In this document: one piece after another, positions 35,808-44,624 of the stretch
Layout of the letters: each line of letters begins with the position of its first letter
Position numbering within the stretch: the stretch's first letter is position 1
NCBI GenBank assembly: GCA_964429995.1
Contig: CAYSDY010000002.1
Coordinates: 124,001 to 188,000, forward strand
DNA: 64,000 nt
Direction of reading: 5' to 3'
DNA from: UBA583 sp964429995
GTDB taxonomy: Archaea > Nanobdellota > Nanobdellia > Woesearchaeales > UBA583
The notes under the pieces: generated by a model
Databases searched by the model: none
Seen by the model: only the letters and a program-made list of their open reading frames with translations
What the model was told of the DNA's origin: nothing
Translations under genes and position numbers: made by a program

Positions 35808-36248
35808 TCATTTGTTAAGGAATCCTTCTATTATTTTTTCTAAATCGTTTATAATTTCTTTTTTTATCTTTGTAATTTCATCTCTTGTTATAAAATTTAA
35901 TGGTTCCCATAAATCAATGTATCTTTCAAGTTTTGCAACTTCATCATGACTCGCCATTATTTTTATTTGTTTTACCATCTTGCTTTCAAAATCCTTAACA
36001 TTTTTAATTTCGCTTTTTATTTCTTTTACATCGTTTTTTATTTCTTTTATCTGTTGAAATATTTTTTTGAAATTATCTATTGCATTATGATCTAAAAGTT
36101 CTATTTTTTCATTGATTGTATCTAATGAATTTTCTATGTCTTTTTGTCTTTCAACTACTGTTAATATTGCTTTAGAATGAGTATCTACTGTTTCCTGAAA
36201 CTGTTTCTGCTTTATTTCATCCGAGTTTCCAAAAAGGTTGCTGCTCAT
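35808..36248 (-). CDS. Coiled-coil protein of unknown function
   Basis: A 146-aa soluble protein, largely heptad-patterned helix (about residues 15-95: QFQETVDTHSKAIL... through EIKNVKDFESKMV), with a short C-terminal region. No catalytic motif is visible. Its ATG is 4 nt after the stop of the upstream glycosyltransferase gene on the same strand, so the two are co-transcribed. It may be a scaffold; no function can be assigned. Confidence 0.6.
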   Translation of the reverse strand: MSSNLFGNSDEIKQKQFQETVDTHSKAILTVVERQKDIENSLDTINEKIELLDHNAIDNFKKIFQQIKEIKNDVKEIKSEIKNVKDFESKMVKQIKIMASHDEVAKLERYIDLWEPLNFITRDEITKIKKEIINDLEKIIEGFLNK

Positions 36249-36252
36249 TTTT

Positions 36253-37509
36253 TTATTTGATCATTTCCTTATATATTTTTATTAGTTTTTCAGCTGGAAA
36301 ATCCCATGAAAATCTATAAAAATTATTGTGTGCATTTTCTCTTATGTGTTGGTGTAAATCTTCATATCTTATAAGTGAAATCATTTGATTGGCCATTTCA
36401 TCAGTATCCCAAAAATCAACTTTAAATGAATGTGTAAGTACTTCTGATATGCCAGATTGTTTGGATATTATTGTTGGTGTTCCTTTAGCAACAGCCTCAA
36501 GAGGTACTATTCCAAAAGGCTCTGATACTGATGGCATTACAAATATGTCTGCTAATGAAAAAAACATGTCCGCTTCATTCCTACTGTATTTTCTTCCAAG
36601 AAGGTATATATTGTTTTTTATGCCATATTCATCACAAAGACTTTTTATTCTTGGTAATAAGTCACCTTCTCCTGCTACTATAAACTTTGTGTCTTTTTCG
36701 TATTCTAATACTTTTTTGGCTGCTCTTATGAAAAATTCTGGACCTTTTTGAGTTGTGATTCTTCCTGCAAATAGTACTATCTTGTTTTTATTCCCATAAT
36801 TTTTTCCACTTAATTCTGGTTCAAGATCACTAATACCTCCGTTATGGATTACTCTTATTTTGTCTGGATTTACATGATAGCAATCAACAAGTTTGTGTTT
36901 TACAAAATTACTTACAGCAACAAGAATGTCGCAATTAGCAAAACCTTCCTGTTCTATTTTAAATATTTCATCATCTCCACCCATATTTCCTGTCTTGTCA
37001 AGCTCAGTTATGTGTACATGAAGAATTACAGGTTTGCCAGTTAATTTTTTAAGTATTAATGCTGCCGGAATACTTGTCCAATCGTGTGCATGAATTATGT
37101 CAAATTTTTCATCCTTGTATATTTCTGCAACTCTTTTGGCATAAAGATATACTTCTTCAAGCAGGTTATCTCCATAAAGTTTTCCTATATCTTTTTTTGT
37201 ATTGCCGTTTTCTTTTTTTTGTAACTCCCTTATTCTTGCTGAGTATTTTTCGTATGTATCATATGCTTTTATGGTACTGAAAACTCTTCTAAAATTGAGA
37301 CTAAACTGTACATGTTTTCCAAAAGAATGTGCAGACTGTATTTTTAATTTTTCAAATCTTGTTTCTTCCTGTGCTGGACCATATGGCATTACATAGGTTA
37401 TATCAAGTGTCTCGTTTTTGCAAAGGGAACGTGTGAGTTCGTAACATGCTATTCCTAAACCCCCTGCAAAGTGAGGTGGAAATTCCCATCCGAGCATTAA
37501 AATTTTCAT
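36253..37509 (-). CDS. GT4/GT5-type glycosyltransferase (glycogen synthase-like)
   Basis: A 418-aa GT-B enzyme. The N terminus MKILMLGWEFPPHFAGGLGIA has the glycine-rich acceptor loop of GT5/GT4 starch or glycogen synthase-like enzymes. IIHAHDWTSIPA and VVLFAGRITTQKG-like (IVLFAGRITTQKGPEFF) segments and the donor-binding EPFGIVPLEA (E-x7-E) near residue 335 follow. It should transfer glucose or another sugar from a nucleotide donor. It is divergent from a GT3-like glycogen synthase that starts about 100 nt away, suggesting a shared polysaccharide pathway and a shared promoter region. Confidence 0.8.
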   Translation of the reverse strand: MKILMLGWEFPPHFAGGLGIACYELTRSLCKNETLDITYVMPYGPAQEETRFEKLKIQSAHSFGKHVQFSLNFRRVFSTIKAYDTYEKYSARIRELQKKENGNTKKDIGKLYGDNLLEEVYLYAKRVAEIYKDEKFDIIHAHDWTSIPAALILKKLTGKPVILHVHITELDKTGNMGGDDEIFKIEQEGFANCDILVAVSNFVKHKLVDCYHVNPDKIRVIHNGGISDLEPELSGKNYGNKNKIVLFAGRITTQKGPEFFIRAAKKVLEYEKDTKFIVAGEGDLLPRIKSLCDEYGIKNNIYLLGRKYSRNEADMFFSLADIFVMPSVSEPFGIVPLEAVAKGTPTIISKQSGISEVLTHSFKVDFWDTDEMANQMISLIRYEDLHQHIRENAHNNFYRFSWDFPAEKLIKIYKEMIK

Positions 37510-37607
37510 CTAATAAAAAATAAGTTCCTTGTTTTATACAATTTCGTTTTTACTGCATTAAGGTAAAAAGTTTTAATTAAATGTTAATGGTAATAAAAAA
37601 ATAATAT

Positions 37608-39212
37608 ATGAATTCTTTGTCTTATAATATGCAACATGATATACCTTTGTTTGAAGTGTCTTTTGAGGTGTGCAATAAGGTTGGTGGGATAAATACTGTT
37701 GTCAAATCCAAGCTTTCTTATGCGATAAAACATTTTAAAAATTATTTTTGTTTGGGTCCTTATACTTTTAAAAATGAGGAATTTGTGGAAAAGGATATTC
37801 CTAAAAAATTTATTGATGCAAGTGAATCATTAAAACAAAAAGGAATAATTATTCATTATGGTCTATGGAATTATGCAGATGTTTCTGCAAATGTTATTCT
37901 TGTTGAATATATGGGATATTCTTCTCATATTAACGAAATAAAATCAGATATCTGGGACATTGGAAAGGTTGATTCTCTTAATTCTGACTGGTATGATTTT
38001 GATGAAGTTATGCTTTGGTCTTGGTGTTGTGGTATTGTTATTTCTGAATTGTCTAAGAATTTTGATTCAAAAGTTTTAGTTCATGCCCATGAGTGGATGA
38101 GTGGTGGTTGTATATTTTATCTTAAAAAAGTTAAATCTTTGCAGTTTCGTACAATTTTTACAACTCATGCAACTATGCTTGGAAGATCAATATGTGGACA
38201 TGGTGAGAATCTTTACGATCTTATAGAAACGATAGATGTTGATGATTTTGCAAAAAAAATGGGAGTTAGCATAAAACAGCAGACAGAAAAAGCTCTTGCT
38301 AATATTTCGGATTGTTTTACAACAGTTTCTGATCTTACTGGAAATGAAGCTGAACATTTTTACATGAAAAAACCAGATTTTATACTATATAATGGATTTG
38401 ATAACAACAATTTTCATGCTTTAAAAAATATTGAGCTATTTTTTAAATATTCACAGAATAAATTAAAATATGCGTTGTATAATGTTTTTTCTCCTTTTTA
38501 TGAATTTGATATCAATAAATGTAAAATTTATTATACTTCAGGGCGTAATGAGTTAAGAGATAAAGGTTTTGATATATACATAAGAGCTTTGGGGCGTCTT
38601 AACGAATTGCTTAAAAAAAATAAATCAGACAAGAAGGTTATAAATTTGTTTCTTGTTAGCATGGGTAATTTTCCAGTATTGAAAAATCCTTATGCAGTTC
38701 CATTATCTACTCATGATGTTGGAATGTCAAATGAGTATATTGAATTAATGTTTAAATGTGGTCTTCTTAATGGACCTTATGATAATGTTAAGGTTTTGCT
38801 TGTACCTAATATGCTTAATGGATTGGATGGATATTTTAACATGGATTATTATGATGTTGTTTCTGGAACAGATTTAGGAATTTTTCCATCTTTTTATGAA
38901 CCTTGGGGGTATACACCACTTGAGAGCATAAATTATGCTGTACCGTGCGTGACTACAAACCTTTCCGGTTTTGGTCAGTATATATACGATAATTTTTCGT
39001 CTAATGAGTCTGTTCAAATTCTTAACAGAAAAAATGTTGATGATGAATTTGTGATTGATGAGTTGGTTGATATAATGTTTTTTAATTTGAACAAGGATTC
39101 AAAAAAAAATATTGAATTTAAAGAGAATGCAAGAAAATTTTCAAAAAATTTTACATGGGACAAATTTTATGAGAATTATCTTAATGCTTATGATTATGTT
39201 CTTAAAAAGTAA
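37608..39212 (+). CDS. GT3-like glycogen synthase
   Basis: A 534-aa enzyme resembling the eukaryotic-type (GT3) glycogen synthase. FEVSFEVCNKVGGINTVV at the start mirrors the GT3 EVxWEVxNKVGGIYTV motif. HAHEWMSGG, FTTHATMLGRSICG, YYTSGRNELRDKGFDIYIRAL and FPSFYEPWGYTPLESINY (donor site) also agree. It lengthens alpha-1,4-glucan chains. No phosphorylation-regulated tails are visible. It is divergent from the GT4/GT5 gene on the minus strand. A second in-frame Met (MQHDIPLFE) could be the start. Confidence 0.85.
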   Translation: MNSLSYNMQHDIPLFEVSFEVCNKVGGINTVVKSKLSYAIKHFKNYFCLGPYTFKNEEFVEKDIPKKFIDASESLKQKGIIIHYGLWNYADVSANVILVEYMGYSSHINEIKSDIWDIGKVDSLNSDWYDFDEVMLWSWCCGIVISELSKNFDSKVLVHAHEWMSGGCIFYLKKVKSLQFRTIFTTHATMLGRSICGHGENLYDLIETIDVDDFAKKMGVSIKQQTEKALANISDCFTTVSDLTGNEAEHFYMKKPDFILYNGFDNNNFHALKNIELFFKYSQNKLKYALYNVFSPFYEFDINKCKIYYTSGRNELRDKGFDIYIRALGRLNELLKKNKSDKKVINLFLVSMGNFPVLKNPYAVPLSTHDVGMSNEYIELMFKCGLLNGPYDNVKVLLVPNMLNGLDGYFNMDYYDVVSGTDLGIFPSFYEPWGYTPLESINYAVPCVTTNLSGFGQYIYDNFSSNESVQILNRKNVDDEFVIDELVDIMFFNLNKDSKKNIEFKENARKFSKNFTWDKFYENYLNAYDYVLKK

Positions 39213-39266
39213 ATTTTTTTTAAAATCAAAAATTTTATTAATATGACTGTTCATTAATTGTTAATA

Positions 39267-39812
39267 GTGGTAAAAATTACATTGTTTGGCTTAGCAGGAA
39301 CCGGAACTTCTACAATAGGAAAGATGATTGCATCTACTTGTGGTTATGATTTTTTTTCAGGCGGATTGATGTTTAGGGATATGGCAAAGCAAAAGAATAT
39401 GGATTTGTATGAATTTAGTGAGCTTTGTGCTAAAGATAAAAAGTATGACATAGAACTTGATAAAAAAATTAAACAGTATGGAATTGATAATGATAATTTT
39501 GTTTTTGAGAGTAGAATATGTTGGTATTTTATTCCTGATTCTATAAAAATAAAACTTTCATGTGATGATAACATAAGATTTGAACGAATATCAAAAAGAG
39601 ATCAAAAGGATTTAGGATATGTAATAACTAAGACAAAAGAGCGTGAGTTATCTGAAAGAGATAGATATATGAGATATTATGGGCTTGAAGATTATGATTC
39701 AAATTTACATTTTGATATTGTTGTTGATACAAGTTATAAAACAGAAGATGAAATATTAAGAATACTTGTAAGATTTATTGAATCTTATCAAAAAAAGAGA
39801 TCAAGGATTTAA
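39267..39812 (+). CDS. cmk: Archaeal cytidylate (CMP) kinase
   Basis: A 181-aa kinase converting CMP/dCMP to the diphosphate with ATP. The P-loop is GLAGTGTSTIGK near residue 8, a close variant of the archaeal Cmk GPPGSGTT form. Other blocks are FSGGLMFRDMA, FVFESRICWYF (CMP-binding region) and LSERDRYMRYYGLEDYDS in the lid/C-terminal part. I chose the GTG at 39,267 because it puts VKITLFG at the N terminus as in homologues; the TTG at 39,258 is an alternative. It converges on the Yip1-like gene, overlapping it by 4 nt. Confidence 0.85.
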   Translation: MVKITLFGLAGTGTSTIGKMIASTCGYDFFSGGLMFRDMAKQKNMDLYEFSELCAKDKKYDIELDKKIKQYGIDNDNFVFESRICWYFIPDSIKIKLSCDDNIRFERISKRDQKDLGYVITKTKERELSERDRYMRYYGLEDYDSNLHFDIVVDTSYKTEDEILRILVRFIESYQKKRSRI

Positions 39813-40411
39813 AAAAAGATGAAGTTTGATATCAAATGAAGATCAATAAGGCTTAATATAGTTCCAAACATTACAAGCATCATTATTATTGGAATCATCA
39901 TCACTATCAGTATTTGAGGAAGAGAGTATTGATATACAGCAGAAATTGATACGAACATTGTTACAAGAAAGTACATTAAGAATGCTATTACAAAAAAAGA
40001 TGCAAGTCTTAAACTAAATGTTGATATAAGACCAATCATGTACATTATAATGGCATAAACTATTCCTGTATGAAATCCAACAGAAATCAATGGTTTTACT
40101 TTTTTGTGTTTATTCAATAACTCTGCAACAATTCCAAAAAATCCATAAAGAGCATATATTTTTATGTTGAATACAAAAGGGTATATCATCAAAAATCCAA
40201 AAAAAACTTGTGGATTTATTTCTCTGCTACCAAAAGAAATATTATCTGTAAATAGTGTTATTAGAAAAACTACCAAAACTATTATGTAGTTAAGGAACAA
40301 TGTGCTTAAAAAAATTTCTTCAAGGCTTTTTTCACGTGAAACCTTTTTCATGGTTTCTTTATCAAATGCCATTATTTTTAATCCGTTTATGACTGAATCT
40401 GTAAGATACAT
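39809..40411 (-). CDS. Yip1-like multi-pass membrane protein
   Basis: A 200-aa protein with about five hydrophobic segments (roughly residues 33-58, 68-95, 105-130, 135-160, 165-195) after a short soluble N terminus containing a KKVSREKSLEEIF stretch. The pattern resembles archaeal Yip1-domain proteins of unknown role. It has no catalytic motif. It overlaps the end of cmk on the opposite strand by 4 nt. Confidence 0.5.
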   Translation of the reverse strand: MYLTDSVINGLKIMAFDKETMKKVSREKSLEEIFLSTLFLNYIIVLVVFLITLFTDNISFGSREINPQVFFGFLMIYPFVFNIKIYALYGFFGIVAELLNKHKKVKPLISVGFHTGIVYAIIMYMIGLISTFSLRLASFFVIAFLMYFLVTMFVSISAVYQYSLPQILIVMMIPIIMMLVMFGTILSLIDLHLISNFIFF

Positions 40412-40477
40412 AAAACGTATAGGGTATTTTTTTATATAAATTTTATTTGCTATTTATAAATTGTAAAAATGTAAAAC

Positions 40478-41773
40478 TTAAAATTTAATGTTCAATATAA
40501 AGCTTCCTTTGATCTTTGTTGTTTGTTTTTTAATATCGTCTATTTTGTTTTTTATGATTTTTAATGTTTTTTGATATTCATTATTTATTTCATCTTTTTT
40601 TGACTTTATAATTTCAATAGAATTATTCTTTATTAAATTTAGCCTGTTGTCTATTTTTTTTAACTTGTCTTCTAATTCAAGTATATTTTTTTGGTTTTTT
40701 GGGTTTAGATTTGTCTTGGTTATTTTTATTTCAATATTTGAGATTTCTTTTATAATTTGATTTAATTCATATTTTTTTTCTTTTAAAGCTTCATTTATTT
40801 TGTTTTTTTGAATTTTAGAATCTTCTTGCTGTGTTTTTGATGTTTTTTCTAGTTCCTCTAATTTGTCTTTGTATTCAAAGATGTCTTTTTCTTTTTTTGT
40901 TATTTTTTTGTCAATGTTTGCAATTTTTGATTCTAACCTTAGTATGTTATATTTTATATTGCAGAATCTTGTCCAGTATATTAGTCCTAAAGTTATTATG
41001 AATAATGGCCAGGAAAAAATAATCTTTTTTTTACCCATTCTGCTTTTTATTTTTAATTCTTTTATGTATTCATGCAATTCTTTTTTTCTAAATTCATATT
41101 CTTTTTTTTCTTTTTCTAATTTATCTATTATGTCACGTAATTCTTCATTCTCAGGGTTTAAGAAACTTGTTTGATTTAAAGATTTTTCAAGATTTTCAAT
41201 AGTAATGGTTAAATTATTCTTTTTTTTGTTTAGTTCTTCTATTGATTTTAGAAAAGGTTTTGATATTAGCAGGTTTTCATTTTTAAGTTGTTTTAGTTCT
41301 TCAGAAACTATGTTTTTTTCATCGTTAAGTTTTGATATTTCACTTTTTTCTATTGCTTGTGCGCTTTGTTCATATGAGTTTAGCATATTTATCAGTTTTT
41401 GTATTGAATCGTTAGAACTTATGGTTTTTAATATGTTTTCCAGTATATCCATTTGGCTTGTTATTTCTGTAAATTCATAGTCATTGCTTTTAGGTTTTTG
41501 AAAATCATTTTTGTTTTTACTAAAATTTTCTTCAATTATTCTTTTAACTGTTTCAATATTTTCTATAGTTTTAAATGTTTTAACAATTTTAGGTTTTGTT
41601 GAATTGTTTAGTGTTGATATTATTTTTTCATTTGACTCTGTTATGTTTGCATAAGATGGTTTGATATTTTCTATTTGCAATAAAAGATCATTGTCTATGA
41701 TTATAAGGGATATTTCATCATTCTGCCCTGAAAATATCAAGTTATCTTTTATGAAGAATTTTTTTTCATTCAT
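40478..41773 (-). CDS. Coiled-coil membrane protein of unknown function
   Basis: A 431-aa protein. Residues 1-90 may form a small beta-rich domain (MNEKKFFIKDNLIFSGQ...). A long coiled coil runs from about 115 to 245, one membrane segment lies near 250-270 (IIFSWPLFIITLGLIYW), and a second coiled coil fills most of the rest. No enzyme motif is visible. It is divergent from the DedA-like gene, sharing a 64-nt promoter gap. Confidence 0.55.
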   Translation of the reverse strand: MNEKKFFIKDNLIFSGQNDEISLIIIDNDLLLQIENIKPSYANITESNEKIISTLNNSTKPKIVKTFKTIENIETVKRIIEENFSKNKNDFQKPKSNDYEFTEITSQMDILENILKTISSNDSIQKLINMLNSYEQSAQAIEKSEISKLNDEKNIVSEELKQLKNENLLISKPFLKSIEELNKKKNNLTITIENLEKSLNQTSFLNPENEELRDIIDKLEKEKKEYEFRKKELHEYIKELKIKSRMGKKKIIFSWPLFIITLGLIYWTRFCNIKYNILRLESKIANIDKKITKKEKDIFEYKDKLEELEKTSKTQQEDSKIQKNKINEALKEKKYELNQIIKEISNIEIKITKTNLNPKNQKNILELEDKLKKIDNRLNLIKNNSIEIIKSKKDEINNEYQKTLKIIKNKIDDIKKQTTKIKGSFILNIKF

Positions 41774-41837
41774 TTTTTATGTTTATTACTATGTATAAAT
41801 AGATAATCTTTTTAAATTTTTCTTGTTTTTCATTTGT

Positions 41838-43049
41838 ATGGGAAGTCTTGAGATTTTCAAGATGATTTTAGAATTTGGTGGATTACCTTTGCTGTTTTTA
41901 CTATTGTTAGTTGAAGGAAATCCTATTACAGGATCATTTATACCTGGTCAGACACTTCTTATTTTTACAGGATTTATGGTTAGTACGTTTAGGTTTACAA
42001 GTGTTTATTGGCTTATATTCATATCTTTTCTTGCAGGTTTTTTAGGTGATTTGATAGGTTATTTTTTAGGTGTCAAACTGGGACATAATGGTCTTAAAAA
42101 ATTTGGTGTTGATTCTAATGGAAGCATGTACAAATCTTCGTGTTCGTTCTTTAAAAAATATGGTTCATTATCAATAGTACTTGGAAGAGAGTTTAATATT
42201 ACTCGTGCGTTTGTTCCATTTTTTGCAGGTTGTTTTAAAATGTCAAAATATAAATTTGCATTCGTTGCTTTTGTTTCAAATGTCATATGGAGTGTTCTAT
42301 CAGTCTTGCTTGGCTATTATTTTGGTTATATAATAGTTAACAATTTTGATATGCTTTTCTTTTTTATGTTGTTTTTATCATTGTACATTTTTCTTCTTGT
42401 TTTTACATACAAATCATTTATAGCTTTTTCAAATGCAAACAAGGAACTTATTCATAAATTTTCGTTGCATAATATGATATTTGCATGGATACTTGTTTTA
42501 TGTTTTATATTGTTGTTATTTATTAAGAGATGGAACATGCATATTCTTTTTAACGATTATTTTGCATTTTTTCTTTTTCCTGAACTTTTTTATCTTGGGT
42601 TTTTACTTTCAAGAACAATGTTGTTTTTGTTTATATCGTTTTTCTTTTTTGTTTTTATTGTTACAAGAAAGTATAGGTTAGCATTAGTTTTTTTTTGGAG
42701 TCTTGTATTTAGTCTTTTCTATGCTCTTATTTTAAATTTTTTGCTGATAAAATTTTTTGGACTCATAATGTATTATTCTGTTCTTGTGTTTTGTATTTTG
42801 ATATTTTATATATGGATTTTTATGAAATCTTATAATATTACTTTAAAAAAATATTACTTTATCAATACAGTGTTTGTTTTATTGCTTTTGTTTTTTATTT
42901 TTATCAAATTCTCTATCACTTCTAACATGTATGTTTTATTGTTATCTTTCATATTTTCTGCTATATTTTGTGAATTTCTTTTGATACTTTCAAATTATCA
43001 GGTTTTAGATAAAGTTTTATCATCAACTAGATGGTCTGATGAATTATGA
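41838..43049 (+). CDS. DedA-family (SNARE-associated/VTT) membrane protein with extra C-terminal membrane domain
   Basis: A 403-aa protein from ATG 41,838 (a TTG at 41,823 is also in frame). The first 200 residues match DedA: LLLVEGNPITGSFIPGQTLL, AGFLGDLIGYFLG, FFKKYGSLSIVLGREFNITRAFVPFFAG and VIWSVLSVLLGYYFGY. DedA proteins are implicated in moving lipid carriers or phospholipids across the membrane. The remaining 200 residues add about six more hydrophobic segments, reminiscent of DedA-phosphatase fusions, but I see no PAP2 phosphatase motif. Confidence 0.8.
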   Translation: MGSLEIFKMILEFGGLPLLFLLLLVEGNPITGSFIPGQTLLIFTGFMVSTFRFTSVYWLIFISFLAGFLGDLIGYFLGVKLGHNGLKKFGVDSNGSMYKSSCSFFKKYGSLSIVLGREFNITRAFVPFFAGCFKMSKYKFAFVAFVSNVIWSVLSVLLGYYFGYIIVNNFDMLFFFMLFLSLYIFLLVFTYKSFIAFSNANKELIHKFSLHNMIFAWILVLCFILLLFIKRWNMHILFNDYFAFFLFPELFYLGFLLSRTMLFLFISFFFFVFIVTRKYRLALVFFWSLVFSLFYALILNFLLIKFFGLIMYYSVLVFCILIFYIWIFMKSYNITLKKYYFINTVFVLLLLFFIFIKFSITSNMYVLLLSFIFSAIFCEFLLILSNYQVLDKVLSSTRWSDEL

Positions 43050-43075
43050 TTTATTACTTTAAAAAAGTGGCAAAT

Positions 43076-43084
43076 AAATATATA
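43076..43084 (+). promoter_or_regulatory. TATA box of the archaellum-like cluster
   Basis: AAATATATA lies 26 nt before the ATG at 43,111. Confidence 0.4.
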
Positions 43085-43110
43085 CTGTGTTTAGTGTATA
43101 ATATTTTATA

Positions 43111-44160
43111 ATGGGCTTAAGTTTTATTGAGTTTTTGTTTGGTGGAGGGAAAAAGGTTAAAAACAATGTTTCTGTGATGAATCAGGCTATGGGAAACAAT
43201 GGCATGCCTGTTCCTAATCCATCAGTAAATCAGAATGCAGGTTCTCCTGTTAGTTCAGAAGTTTTGCAATTTCAGGATCAAAGAACTGCAGTACAGTCAC
43301 AGATGCCTGCTAATATGCAACAGATGCCTGCAGGGCAAGGAAGTTTTTATCCTAATAATTCGCAATTCCAAAGTGGAATTGATCTTTCAAAAATACATGA
43401 TGACATTAAAGAAGTAAGTGATAATGTGATAAATCTTACTACTGAGATAAAAGATATGCAAAATAGCATATCAGGAATTGATAATAGGGTTAAAGAACTT
43501 GAAAATTCTAATAAGACTGTTGATGGAAAACTTAAGGATATGGATTCAAGTATGAATAAATTTCTTTCTTTGTATGAAATAGTCAATAGCCAATACAATC
43601 CTTTTGTTGATTCAGAATCGATTATTAAACCAGCTAAGGAAATAGTTATTTCAAACGATGGTTCAAGTGTTGTTGTAAATGATTCGCATTCAAAAGGTAA
43701 TAAGGATGCTGAAAAGGTTTTAGATTTGAAATCTTCTGATGTAAGATTTGGCTCTGATGGTAAAAGGATTGATTCATTGTTAGAACTTGATACTTTAAAC
43801 ATTGAAGAAGCAGCACATGATGCTGTTCCTTTAACAAAATTGAAAAGCAATACTAATTCGTTGGTTGTAATACTTAGCTGGCTTGAGTATCTTGTTAAAA
43901 GATCTGGGCTTGAAGAAACAAAAAATATATTAAGATATTATACGGAAACATTGAAATGGATAACTCCTGAAGTTTATTTTGACCTTGACAAGTTTTTAAG
44001 AGGTATGGATGATATATCTGAGTCTAGTAAAAGAGAAAAACTTGGTGTTAAAGACCATATAGTATCTCTTTATTTCATAAGTAAGCTTAATGAAAAGAAA
44101 CTTGATGACAGATTGACTGTTGCAGTGTTAAAAATTATAAAAGATTCTCAAAATGAATAA
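43111..44160 (+). CDS. Archaellar stalk protein ArlD/E-like (FlaD/E domain)
   Basis: A 349-aa cytoplasmic protein. A Gln/Asn/Pro-rich N-terminal stretch and a coiled coil (about 90-150) lead to a C-terminal FlaD/E domain (about residues 230-340: LKSNTNSLVVILSWLEYLVKRSGL...ILRYYTETLKWITPEVYFDLDKF). In euryarchaea this domain connects the archaellum motor to chemotaxis or polar organising components. It overlaps the next gene by 8 nt. No archaellin or ArlI/J motor gene is in the window. Confidence 0.75.
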   Translation: MGLSFIEFLFGGGKKVKNNVSVMNQAMGNNGMPVPNPSVNQNAGSPVSSEVLQFQDQRTAVQSQMPANMQQMPAGQGSFYPNNSQFQSGIDLSKIHDDIKEVSDNVINLTTEIKDMQNSISGIDNRVKELENSNKTVDGKLKDMDSSMNKFLSLYEIVNSQYNPFVDSESIIKPAKEIVISNDGSSVVVNDSHSKGNKDAEKVLDLKSSDVRFGSDGKRIDSLLELDTLNIEEAAHDAVPLTKLKSNTNSLVVILSWLEYLVKRSGLEETKNILRYYTETLKWITPEVYFDLDKFLRGMDDISESSKREKLGVKDHIVSLYFISKLNEKKLDDRLTVAVLKIIKDSQNE

Positions 44161-44623
44161 TATCTTTTTTTCTAAGAAGGGATCAGGAGAAGCTGTAAGT
44201 ACTCTTATAATGTTTATAGCTGTTGTTAGTATCACTACTGGTTTAGTTATTGCTTTTTTCAATTATACTCAGAATACTCAACATTCTTTTGATATGCAAA
44301 ACAAACTTACTAATAATAAACTGAAAACATCAATTACTGTAACTAATGTACACTATGATGAACTATCTTTATCATTAAGGGTTTATGTAAAAAATATAGG
44401 TCAGACTAATCTTGATACATCTAAATTTGATGTGTTTTTTAATAATGAATTTATTGGTAATTTTTCGGCTTTAAATCCTGTAAACTTGTCTGAAGATTTA
44501 AGATTGCTTATTCCTTATCAGACGGTTACTCTTGTATTTAATCAGACTCCTGATTTAGGTACAAATCAGATTAAGGTTTTGACAGAGTATGGAGTAGGAG
44601 ATCAAGTATCGTTTAATCATTAA
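44153..44623 (+). CDS. ArlG/ArlF-like pilin-domain protein
   Basis: A 156-aa protein with a charged N terminus, then a class III signal-like hydrophobic helix (SGEAVSTLIMFIAVVSITTGLVIAFF, about residues 10-36) and a beta-sandwich domain (SLSLRVYVKNIGQTNLDTSKFDVFFNNEFIGN). This fits ArlF/ArlG, the pseudoperiplasmic stator proteins that anchor the archaellum to the S-layer. It overlaps the ArlD/E-like gene and is followed 1 nt later by the LamG-fused protein. Confidence 0.7.
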   Translation: MNNIFFSKKGSGEAVSTLIMFIAVVSITTGLVIAFFNYTQNTQHSFDMQNKLTNNKLKTSITVTNVHYDELSLSLRVYVKNIGQTNLDTSKFDVFFNNEFIGNFSALNPVNLSEDLRLLIPYQTVTLVFNQTPDLGTNQIKVLTEYGVGDQVSFNH

Positions 44624-44624
44624 A

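Noticed and set aside
36389..37396. Plus-strand frames opposite the GT4/GT5 gene
   Set aside because: They are antisense to a well-supported glycosyltransferase and show no motifs or start signals.
43347..43850. 167-codon minus-strand frame opposite the ArlD/E-like gene
   Set aside because: The opposite frame carries the FlaD/E domain; the minus-strand translation is Ser/Leu-rich without recognisable features.
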